Part shown: positions 50,818-57,918 of the stretch, piece by piece | Layout: each line of letters starts with the position of its first letter | Position numbering within the stretch: the stretch's first letter is position 1 | Assembly (NCBI GenBank): GCA_030615625.1 | Contig: JAUWYX010000005.1 | Location: 62,001-126,000 of the forward strand | Origin: Dehalococcoidia bacterium | GTDB lineage: Bacteria > Chloroflexota > Dehalococcoidia > GIF9 > AB-539-J10 | DNA length: 64,000 bases | Reading direction: 5' to 3' | Position numbers and translations under genes: made by a program | The notes under the pieces: model-generated | Told to the model about the DNA's origin: nothing | Database searches by the model: none | The model's input: the letters and a program-made list of their open reading frames with translations, nothing else

Positions 50818-51048
50818 TTATTCTGCAAACATTTCCACAAAATCTAGGATAATAGCCAAAACAGCATCGGATGCCCGAATTATGCCACACTTGCTAAAAG
50901 CAGCGTCATACACCTTGCCTCTGCCCATCACTTTCCAGTGCCATGCTGAAGAATGCTTGGCGGAGGCAAAGGCGCTAAGAGGGGTCAGGGTGGATCCCTC
51001 TATACGGTATAAGCAAGCTCCTTTGACTTCGGGACTATTGGCTAGTGA
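50818..51048 (-). pseudogene. Possible relic of an NDP-forming acyl-CoA synthetase
   Basis: On the - strand a frame without a start codon runs 76 codons to TAA at 50818. Its end, VYDAAFSKCGIIRASDAVLA, resembles the YDAAFxQAGVIRVxxxxEL segment of acetyl-CoA synthetase (ADP-forming) alpha chains, and an HSSAWHW stretch lies where HTGALAG would be. Stops lie directly upstream. If right, it is a decayed gene fragment filling this 348-base gap. The match is by eye and short. Confidence 0.3.
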
Positions 51049-51150
51049 CTAAGATGCCGGCTACCACCGAGGATACATAGTGGAGACGCTGGCAAACAAA
51101 GGCATTAGGACAGTTCCCTTGAGATAAGTAGCAATTTGCTTACTAACTGT

Positions 51151-51978
51151 TCAACGACCGCGCTCTCGTTCTCTCCATCGCTCACGCAATCTCTCCTGAA
51201 AGGGTGGCACGCTGTCCTTCCAGAATATCGTGAATCCACCACCATAATCCCTTCTTATCGCGCCTATCAATAAATGATTATTCAGCATGTCCATGAGTAT
51301 CTTTATTCGCTGTTTTTCACTCCTGATGACCACATAACCCCTAAAGAACTCATTATCTCCTGTGTCTGTGGGGATCGCTGTATCTGATGTAAGAAATACA
51401 ACAACATGCCTGCAAACGCGCTTCATATTAAGTAGGTAGTTGCGTGGACGTTGGTACCGCCTATCGTCTAAGTAACCTTCAATCAGCCTATTTCCCAACA
51501 CTACGCAGATGGCACCTCTCATCACCTCGGTGGAAGCCTTGAAAGCCTCATCATCTGTACGTACGCCACTCGGCAACAGCTGAGCAAGCTGCATGCCTGT
51601 CTCTTCCAAGAATACATCATCGCCTACCCTACGTGCGATGCGGCTCTCTTCAAGCAGTGCCATTATATCGTCCACTTCGCTTTGGGCACGATTTATCAGC
51701 TCCTGTAGTTCAACAACTGGGATAGGCGCATTCGGATAGTCGCGCATCGACCTAAAGATAAGCTCGTCAGCTACAACAAAATAGCGTCTAGCTCTGGAGT
51801 CTCGATTAAATGTAAAGCTCAATTCTCGCACAAAATTGCGAGCAACATCATCATTTTGGATTTCCCCTGTAGCACAAGCTTCATAGAGCACGTCGGTTGC
51901 CAGCATGACTAGGTCGCACTCAGGGCAGAAGTTATCTCTGTTTCTTTCTCCACATAGAGGGCAAGGCATCTCCGTCAC
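51151..51978 (-). CDS. Zinc-ribbon protein of the AAA+/SMC-like operon
   Basis: 275 residues, no family recognised. An N-terminal four-Cys ribbon is clear (Cys6, 9, 18 and 21: CPLCGERNRDNFCPEC). Residues 75-135 contain a helical stretch (VVELQELINRAQSEVDDIMA then LLEESRIARRVGDDVFLEE) that reads like a winged helix. A long middle region has RRYQRPRNYLLNMKRVCRHV and the C-terminus is very basic (RERWRERERGR). Zinc ribbon, possible winged helix and basic tail suggest nucleic-acid binding. It is the last gene of a five-gene operon; its ATG overlaps the stop of the SMC-like gene by 4 bases. Confidence 0.75.
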   Translation of the reverse strand: MTEMPCPLCGERNRDNFCPECDLVMLATDVLYEACATGEIQNDDVARNFVRELSFTFNRDSRARRYFVVADELIFRSMRDYPNAPIPVVELQELINRAQSEVDDIMALLEESRIARRVGDDVFLEETGMQLAQLLPSGVRTDDEAFKASTEVMRGAICVVLGNRLIEGYLDDRRYQRPRNYLLNMKRVCRHVVVFLTSDTAIPTDTGDNEFFRGYVVIRSEKQRIKILMDMLNNHLLIGAIRRDYGGGFTIFWKDSVPPFQERLRERWRERERGR

Positions 51979-53864
51979 CTCGCTTTCACAGTTATTTCTT
52001 CCTCTCCTTTTTCAGCAAGTCTGGTAACTATGACATACAGACTTTTTTCTTGCGCCATTCGGTCAAGATAGTTCAAAATCCTTCCCGTCTTCGTACCATC
52101 ATAGCTAACCATCACCTCGTCAACTATAAAGAATGGAATGTCAGGGACATAAGTCTCTTTCAGAGCAACCTGCAAAACTATAGCTAATGAGTATTTCTCT
52201 GAAGTGCTCAAAGATTCAATGGGCTGTCTTACAAACCCAGGTCGAAAGATTTTCAGCTGCTTGTCATCCTTGTCAATGGCTATTTGGTCAAATTCAGAAA
52301 ACCCCAAATCAACCATGACCTTTTTAACATTATTGTTGAAATCTGCGATAGCCTTCATCTCATGGTCATGCTGCTTCTGATCAAGGTATTCTCTCATATC
52401 GCACAACTTATCCTGTAATTTACGCCACACATTTTGAGCCTGGTGGAAGGACAACCTCCTCTCCCGAATGTCAACCAAGGAGCTTTCCTTGATCTTCTTC
52501 GTTTGGTCGGCAATCTCGTTAGCTACCGCTTCAATACTTCTCTCAATCTTTTGTAAAGTCTCGTGAACTTCTGCCTCCCACTGCTCTGTCTCCTGCTCTA
52601 ACTTCGCTTTCTCTGTATTGAGGTCAGCTTGTTCGCGCTCGATTCTAGCCAGAGCCTTCTTTGTTTCATCCAATGTTTTCGTTTCTATGGATTTTCTTAC
52701 TTCTAACTCTCTCTTTTCTTTCTGGATATTGATTATTACCTTATTAAGGTCGTCAATTTGTCTTATCGCGGTGGCTTCCTTTTGTAACTCTCTGGTTCTT
52801 TCGCTCGCTAACGCCTGAATTTCCTTTTCCCTGTCTCGAATACTCCCGTTAAGTTCTATTATCTTCTCATTAAGGAAGGTCAAAGTGACAGTGGAAACCT
52901 CACACACTGGGCACGAGCCTTCCTCTTCTCCTCGCTGAGCCAGTACATTCTTGGCATCAGTAAATGTCGATCTCTTGCTATTCAGCGAAGCTACCTCCGA
53001 ACGTAAACCGCCTATTTTGCTATCAATTACAGGGACAGTTTGGCGAACCTCTTTCCTAATTGTGTCTAAGTCAATGCTCTCAAGCTGCCGTTTAATTTCC
53101 CGCAGATTTCGCTCATTGCTTTCTAGCCGCCCTTCGAGATACTTAATATTTTGCTTAGATTTGGAAATGCTACCTTCGTGTTGTGCGATTAGCCCTCTCT
53201 TGACATCAATCTCGTGTTCAAGGCTTTTTATTTTCTCTATATGCTCTCTTTTTTGCTGGTCAAGTTTTTGAGCAAGTTGATCTCTCTCTCGGTCAAGTTT
53301 TGCCCTTTCTTCTTTCTTCGCTTGTAACTTTCTATCTTGCTCGACTAGCGTCTCTTGCCTCTTAACTATTTTCTCAACCTCTTGCTCAGCATTTGTCAGC
53401 TTGGAATCTATGAATGCTTTGGCGATAGCATACCATTGCGCATACGAAAGTAGTCTTGTCACCCATGAAAAGTCAGAAGCGCCCTCAATGAGCTGGCGAA
53501 TGCCTCTTGCTTCCTGGGTTAACATACCAGTCAGCAGAAAGCGTTGGTCGCCCTTAGTGGCGCCAAAACTACCATCGCTCTTCATATACCATTCTTGTTT
53601 CTGTCCATTGTAGCTCAGCAAAACTGTAGCATCTTTCTCATAAATGTTCTTAAGGCTTTCTCTCGAAACTCCTTGATTTGTGCCCTCACGGATTATTTCA
53701 TCATGAGTAAGTCTTCCGCTCAGGACTGCGCCTAAACCGCGCATTATAGAGGTCTTGCCTGTAGCATTGCCTGCCACCACCTCGTTCACCATTCCTTTCT
53801 CAAATTCAAATTGCTTGGTTCCTTTAAAGCCACCTATGTTCTGTAATTCAAGCACTGCCTTCAT
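51975..53864 (-). CDS. Rad50/SMC-like ATPase with zinc hook
   Basis: 629 residues. ABC-type head halves at both ends: VLELQNIGGFKGTKQFEFEK and Walker A AGNATGKTS near residue 34, and C-terminal signature IESLSTSEKYSLAIVLQ with Walker B PFFIVDEVMVSYDG. Between them two long coiled-coil arms (about 180-310 and 330-470, rich in Lys, Glu and Gln) meet at Cys318-Pro-Val-Cys321, a Rad50-type zinc hook. The arms are short compared with Rad50 or SMC. No Mre11-like nuclease is nearby. The ATG lies inside the end of the 50-residue gene (17-base overlap). Likely binds and clamps DNA; related ATPases occur in Lamassu-type defence and in repair. Confidence 0.85.
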   Translation of the reverse strand: MKAVLELQNIGGFKGTKQFEFEKGMVNEVVAGNATGKTSIMRGLGAVLSGRLTHDEIIREGTNQGVSRESLKNIYEKDATVLLSYNGQKQEWYMKSDGSFGATKGDQRFLLTGMLTQEARGIRQLIEGASDFSWVTRLLSYAQWYAIAKAFIDSKLTNAEQEVEKIVKRQETLVEQDRKLQAKKEERAKLDRERDQLAQKLDQQKREHIEKIKSLEHEIDVKRGLIAQHEGSISKSKQNIKYLEGRLESNERNLREIKRQLESIDLDTIRKEVRQTVPVIDSKIGGLRSEVASLNSKRSTFTDAKNVLAQRGEEEGSCPVCEVSTVTLTFLNEKIIELNGSIRDREKEIQALASERTRELQKEATAIRQIDDLNKVIINIQKEKRELEVRKSIETKTLDETKKALARIEREQADLNTEKAKLEQETEQWEAEVHETLQKIERSIEAVANEIADQTKKIKESSLVDIRERRLSFHQAQNVWRKLQDKLCDMREYLDQKQHDHEMKAIADFNNNVKKVMVDLGFSEFDQIAIDKDDKQLKIFRPGFVRQPIESLSTSEKYSLAIVLQVALKETYVPDIPFFIVDEVMVSYDGTKTGRILNYLDRMAQEKSLYVIVTRLAEKGEEEITVKAR

Positions 53865-54000
53865 TAGTTGTGTCCTCCCTATTTATGGTTTCATCCAATA
53901 TCTGGTCATATAGCTTTTGCAGTTCTCGTTGCAATTTAGCCCTTTCCGGGTTCTCAATAACTACATGCTCCAATACCTGCTTGTCTTCTTCGTTCAACAT
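53848..54000 (-). CDS. Small helical protein of the AAA+/SMC-like operon (50 aa)
   Basis: ATG 54000, 5 bases after a perfect AGGAGG, runs 50 codons to TGA at 53848. It begins MLNEEDKQVLEHVVIENPER and continues AKLQRELQKLYDQILDETIN, predicted helical and highly charged, like a short coiled-coil adaptor. It sits 10 bases after the 171-residue gene and overlaps the SMC-like gene by 17 bases. The strong SD sequence and the tight packing support it as a real gene. No family recognised; it could stabilise or recruit the SMC-like ATPase. Confidence 0.7.
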   Translation of the reverse strand: MLNEEDKQVLEHVVIENPERAKLQRELQKLYDQILDETINREDTTNEGSA

Positions 54001-54010
54001 AGTATTCCTC

Positions 54011-54526
54011 CTAACTGCGAAGTTTGAAAGTCTTAACTAGCACACCGTCGTGGTATACCCTGAGATCTTCACTATCTATTAGAAGCTCTACATATTCACC
54101 TCGCAGGCGTTCGCCTACGCGGTATCTTCGATTTCTAAAATGAATGCGTCCATCCGTAGTCACTAGGCGTTTGCTCTCGTTCTGTGACCTAACTGTTAGC
54201 CCCGAACCTATGTCAATCCAGCTTGCTCTCATAAGATCGAACGTCCAGTTGTCATGTTCTCTAAGCTCGCTGACTATCTTTGTGATAGTTGCCCTCATTT
54301 GCGGAATGGTGTCAAACCTCAAGAGCGCTAACAGGCCAATTGGTTCCTCGAGTGGAGGCTTCCCTCTAATGTCGGCTGTAACGACTACTTCAACGCCTAA
54401 ACTGGCTGATGCCTTTTCAAACCAGTCTCTTACGCCGTCGGTTTCGCTTGCGCTTACCATTAGCAAAATATATTGTTTTTCACCTTGAATTTTCACTTCG
54501 CCTTGCTCAACACTTATCAATCCCAT
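54011..54526 (-). CDS. Unknown protein of the AAA+/SMC-like operon, C-terminus like Mu-transposase C barrel
   Basis: 171 residues. Residues 1-100 form an alpha/beta unit (KQYILLMVSASETDGVRDWF, ASLGVEVVVTADI, LLALLRFDTIPQMRATITKI), unrecognised. Residues 125-171 (TTDGRIHFRNRRYRVGERLR, then GEYVELLIDSEDLRVYHDGV) resemble the small beta-barrel that follows the catalytic core in Mu/IS481-type transposases. There is no DDE core, so it is not a transposase, though the barrel may bind DNA. Its start overlaps the AAA+ gene by 10 bases. Confidence 0.65.
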   Translation of the reverse strand: MGLISVEQGEVKIQGEKQYILLMVSASETDGVRDWFEKASASLGVEVVVTADIRGKPPLEEPIGLLALLRFDTIPQMRATITKIVSELREHDNWTFDLMRASWIDIGSGLTVRSQNESKRLVTTDGRIHFRNRRYRVGERLRGEYVELLIDSEDLRVYHDGVLVKTFKLRS

Positions 54527-55308
54527 ACCCCCCTCTCAACACACTCCATAATGGCGAGCCTTTCTATGTCTCTAATCGTCGGCGACTTCCGTCGGTCTAG
54601 CTCGCCTTCGATTGCCTTTAGAATTGCCGCGCGGTGTCGCTCTGGCACGTCACCCATTGCCCTCAACTGGTACTCAGCTATTTCGAGTAGGGATTCTCTG
54701 CTAGGAGGATGAAATTCTACGGGGTAAAGCCTGTCTCTCAATGCCTCGTCAATCAAATCAGGCCTATTTGTGGTAGCAAAGACAAAGGTCTTGCTCGGGT
54801 CAACGCGGTCTAATTCATGGAATAGAATAGCATTGATTGAGTAATGCCACTCCTTAGCAATTTCAGAACTGCGTGCCAGCATAAGCGATTCTATATCATC
54901 AAAAAGCAATATGACTCGCGCGTCAGCAATCTTCTCTTGTCTTTTTAAAATCTCCCCGAATGAAAAAACTTCTCTTAAAATTGCCTCAGCGTCTCCCCAT
55001 CTAGGAGAGGCTATGCTTGCTCCGTCTAAGAATAAAAGGAATGGTTCATCCTTTCCTGGTTCTGTCCAGATACCAAATTCTCTGGCTATTTGTCTAACTA
55101 GTTCTGTTTTACCTGTCCCAGGCGGTCCTTCAAAAAGAAATCCCTTGAGAGCAGCCTTTGTTCCAACACCTCTCGCAAAAAAATGTCTAAGGACAGCCAA
55201 ACACTTGTGATAGGCAGGCTTATTATCAGCGATGATATCTACTTTTGATATTTGTGAGACTCGCTGGTATTTGAATCTTGTTTGCGTCTCATTAAAGATA
55301 CTGTGCAT
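54517..55308 (-). CDS. AAA+ ATPase, first gene of the SMC-like operon
   Basis: 263 residues, one AAA+ module: Walker A GPPGTGKT at 61-68, Walker B ILLFDDIE near 132-141, sensor-1 Asn181 in FVFATTNRPDLIDEAL, arginine-finger-like RDRLYP, and a C-terminal lid helical domain. It resembles the AAA domains of FtsH/Cdc48-type proteins but has no protease or N-domain of those families. The N-terminus has RFKYQRVSQISKVDIIADNK. First gene of the operon. On the - strand a TATAAT (55389-55394) lies about 80 bases upstream, after the degenerate tRNA-Pro. Confidence 0.85.
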   Translation of the reverse strand: MHSIFNETQTRFKYQRVSQISKVDIIADNKPAYHKCLAVLRHFFARGVGTKAALKGFLFEGPPGTGKTELVRQIAREFGIWTEPGKDEPFLLFLDGASIASPRWGDAEAILREVFSFGEILKRQEKIADARVILLFDDIESLMLARSSEIAKEWHYSINAILFHELDRVDPSKTFVFATTNRPDLIDEALRDRLYPVEFHPPSRESLLEIAEYQLRAMGDVPERHRAAILKAIEGELDRRKSPTIRDIERLAIMECVERGVWD

Positions 55309-55408
55309 GGCTTTTATAAACTTATCTAAGAACCAAAAATCTACATGAAAGCTAAATAGCTAACCTCCTTTTTATTGTACAACAATATTATATCATGTCC
55401 GCCTATTG
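55309..55408. promoter_or_regulatory. Upstream region of the AAA+/SMC-like operon
   Basis: On the - strand a possible -10 TATAAT (55389-55394) is followed by a poly-A-rich leader and GGAGGTTAGC about 45 bases before the ATG at 55308. AT-rich; no other feature seen. Confidence 0.3.
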
Positions 55409-55494
55409 CTCAAGGTGGGGGGATTTGAACCTCTGGCCTCAGCGTCCCGAACGCTATACGCTATGGCAAATTCTCTACCGCATCCCTCATTGAG
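55409..55494 (-). pseudogene. Degenerate tRNA-Pro (anticodon CGG)
   Basis: Read on the - strand: anticodon arm TAGCG-TTCGGGA-CGCTG (anticodon CGG, the usual Pro loop), T-loop TTCAAAT, and an acceptor CTCAATG/CCTTGAG with one mismatch. The T-stem AGAGG/CCCCC is poor, the D-arm cannot be folded well, and the whole is 86 bases, about 10 too many; TAGCGTA is repeated before the anticodon stem. Probably a decayed tRNA. It bounds the five-gene operon. Confidence 0.5.
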
Positions 55495-55652
55495 TATTAT
55501 GCTCCTCTATCTTTTCATGAACACGAAGACGGCCGGGCTCGGCAGTCCAGAGTTTATTCAGGGCGATTCTTTGACTAAGGCGTCAATTATAATCAATGAC
55601 AGTAGTGAAGGGGCTCGCAAAAAGGATTGCCACGCGCCTTTGAAATGGCTGC

Positions 55653-56327
55653 TTAGTCGAAACCGAGCCAGGCAGTGACGTTTTTTATAGGCTCCCGCTC
55701 AGTTTCCAGTTTGTTCGCAGGGAAATCCCAGTCAGGGTAGCCAATGGCGATGGCTATGACTATCCGCTTGGCCTCCGGTATGTGGGCGTATTTTCTTAAC
55801 ACATCGGGATACATCGTTCCCTGGTCTTCGATGCAGGTCCCCAGGCCGAAGTGCAGCGCGGCAAGACAGATAGTCTGTATCAAAGCGCCCATGTCGAGCA
55901 GTGGCCCACTTTCGCTCAGACAGCGATCAGTGGACATGATGATCGCCGCTGGCGCATCAAAGTAACGAAATCCGCGCTCCAGCCATTTTGCCCTTTTCTC
56001 CCTGTCTTCCCTGGGTATGTCCATAAGCTGGAAAAGCTGCTTGGCGAGGTCTACCTGGCGTTGGCGGTAAATGCTCTCCCTCGGCCAGCCCGCAACCACG
56101 TGCTCGGGGTTAGGCGGCGCTCCGGAATTGAGCAGCTCAACGTTGCTCTGTCTTACATTTTCCAAAACCTCACCAGTGAGCACGGTGAACTCCCAGGGTT
56201 GGGTGTTCATAGCGGACGGGGCATGGCTCGCCAATTCCAGTATTTCCTCTAAAACCTCTTTAGGCACAGGGTCGGGTTTGTAGCCCCTGATACTCTTACG
56301 CTTTTTCACGGCTTCGATGACATCCAT
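55653..56327 (-). CDS. Nitroreductase family protein
   Basis: 224 residues. FMN-dependent NADPH reductase fold: the N-terminal FMN-binding KKRKSIRGYKPDPVPKEVLE, PSAMNTQPWEFTVLTG, and GALIQTICLAALHFGLGTCI then AIAIGYPD. Substrates are nitroaromatics, quinones or flavins. The central insert ESIYRQRQVDLAKQLFQLMD is typical of one subgroup. The gene stands next to an acyl-CoA dehydrogenase on the same strand, 140 bases away. Confidence 0.9.
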   Translation of the reverse strand: MDVIEAVKKRKSIRGYKPDPVPKEVLEEILELASHAPSAMNTQPWEFTVLTGEVLENVRQSNVELLNSGAPPNPEHVVAGWPRESIYRQRQVDLAKQLFQLMDIPREDREKRAKWLERGFRYFDAPAAIIMSTDRCLSESGPLLDMGALIQTICLAALHFGLGTCIEDQGTMYPDVLRKYAHIPEAKRIVIAIAIGYPDWDFPANKLETEREPIKNVTAWLGFD

Positions 56328-56468
56328 AAATTTGTTCCTTTTTCGTAATAGTTTCGTTTTTCCAAAAACTTAAGCTGTACTATCCCCCGCCTTGCATTGT
56401 CACGTATTTTTCGGCTGGATATCGATGTAAACCCAATATTTGGGACCTGTATCCGAGGCCTTTCCATA

Positions 56469-57728
56469 TTATGGGGCAGCAGTTATGGGTTCTGATTCGT
56501 AAATCCTTTCCTCCGCCAGCTCTGCTTGGGTGAGAGGAACGTCGGCTTCAATATCTCTGCCCTCGATTCCTTTAGCCAGGATTTCCTTATAATATTCATG
56601 CTGTATTATTAAGTTCATGATTTCGTTGCTACCGGTCCAGATCATGATAAGTCTGGCTTCCCGGAGTGCCCGTTCCACCGGGTAGACGTGAGTATACCCA
56701 ATGCCGCCGAGAATCTGCATGGCATCATTCACCACTTCCCAATGTGTCTGGGTAGCCAGTTTCTTCACCTCTGACACCAGTCTCCTTTGATAAGCCGGAG
56801 TGCCTACTCCATCATCGATGGTTTTAGCCACGGCGTATGCCAGAGCGCTGACAGCATCGAGCTTGGTGACGCAGTCGGCTATCTTGAAGCTCACTCCTTC
56901 AAAATTCCTTATGGTCTGGCCGAAGGCCTTCCGTTTGTTGGCATACCGGGCGGCCAATTCCAGAATAGCTCTGGAGCCACCCACTCCGCCACCGAGAAGC
57001 CTTTCCGGCACCATCAATTTATAGAATACCTTTGCCCCTTCGTTCTCTTTCCCCAGCAGATTCTCCTCGGGCACAGGCACATCGCGGAAGACCAATCTAC
57101 CTGTGCCTGTACCCCGGCAGCCCATCAAGCCGTAGACATGCTTTACCTCCACGCCCATATCCCTCTCGACGATGAAGGCGCTGAGAGAGTCACGGCCGGC
57201 TCCGGGGTTGGTGACGGCGAAAACAAGGAAGAAATCGGCACCTTCAGAGCCGACGACAAAGCGCTTCTGTCCGGTAAGGTAATAGTGATTTCCTTTCTTT
57301 CGAGCCACGGTGGTGGCGCCGAAGAAGTCAGAACCGCCTCTTGGCTCGGTGAGCGCTTCGCCAGCCCATTGTGTGCCGGCGATTAATGGTTTGAGGTACT
57401 TCTCTTTTTGAGTCTCGGTCCCAAACACGTTTAAGCCTTCTCCAACAATGGAGGTAACTGAGACGAGACAGGCAAAAGGCACCCCGAGCTTATTAACCTC
57501 TCCCACCTCGATGAGTTCATCCACCCATTTGAGGTCTCTGCCGCCATATTTCTTGGGGAACCTGCTGCCTAGCAGGTTTCTCCTGCCGGCTTCCCTGACA
57601 AATTCGTAGGGGAACTCGATTTTATCGGCATCCATGTCCAGTATAAGCTGCCGTGGTATGCTCTTGACCAGGTCCTGAACCTCTTGTCTGAACTTTTTGC
57701 GCTCTTCAGTTAAAAATACCTCTAACAT
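56469..57728 (-). CDS. Acyl-CoA dehydrogenase
   Basis: 419 residues. FAD enzyme of beta-oxidation-type pathways. Seen are EALTEPRGGSDFFGATTVAR, the FAD-binding QKRFVVGSEGADFFLV, RLLGGGVGGSRAILELAARYA, KAFGQTIRNFEGVSFKIAD, QILGGIGYTHVYPVERALRE and the active-site region ARLIMIWTGSNEIMNLII. The catalytic-base position differs among subfamilies and cannot be fixed here. No electron-transfer flavoprotein genes are adjacent. GGAGGCAGC precedes the ATG. Confidence 0.93.
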   Translation of the reverse strand: MLEVFLTEERKKFRQEVQDLVKSIPRQLILDMDADKIEFPYEFVREAGRRNLLGSRFPKKYGGRDLKWVDELIEVGEVNKLGVPFACLVSVTSIVGEGLNVFGTETQKEKYLKPLIAGTQWAGEALTEPRGGSDFFGATTVARKKGNHYYLTGQKRFVVGSEGADFFLVFAVTNPGAGRDSLSAFIVERDMGVEVKHVYGLMGCRGTGTGRLVFRDVPVPEENLLGKENEGAKVFYKLMVPERLLGGGVGGSRAILELAARYANKRKAFGQTIRNFEGVSFKIADCVTKLDAVSALAYAVAKTIDDGVGTPAYQRRLVSEVKKLATQTHWEVVNDAMQILGGIGYTHVYPVERALREARLIMIWTGSNEIMNLIIQHEYYKEILAKGIEGRDIEADVPLTQAELAEERIYESEPITAAP

Positions 57729-57860
57729 TGCTGCCTCCTTTTTAGATTTAATAAGCGGGTGTTATGATCCTGGACCAACCGACACAGTCATAGTTCAGTT
57801 TTTCCAGAATCCTGGCCACTAGTATAGCACGTATCAAATTATCTAAAAAAAGGGTAGTGT

Positions 57861-57890
57861 TTGACGATGGAGGTAAAAAGTTATTATAAT
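57861..57890 (+). promoter_or_regulatory. Promoter of the carboxylesterase gene
   Basis: TTGACG (57861-57866), 18-base spacer, TATAAT (57885-57890), 28 bases before the ATG at 57919. Confidence 0.6.
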
Positions 57891-57918
57891 TCAGTCCGCC
57901 TTTAGGTCAAGAAAAGCC

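Noticed and set aside
51975-53864. Rad50 of an Mre11-Rad50 (SbcCD) complex
   Set aside because: The zinc hook fits, but the arms are short and no Mre11/SbcD phosphoesterase is adjacent; partners are unfamiliar.
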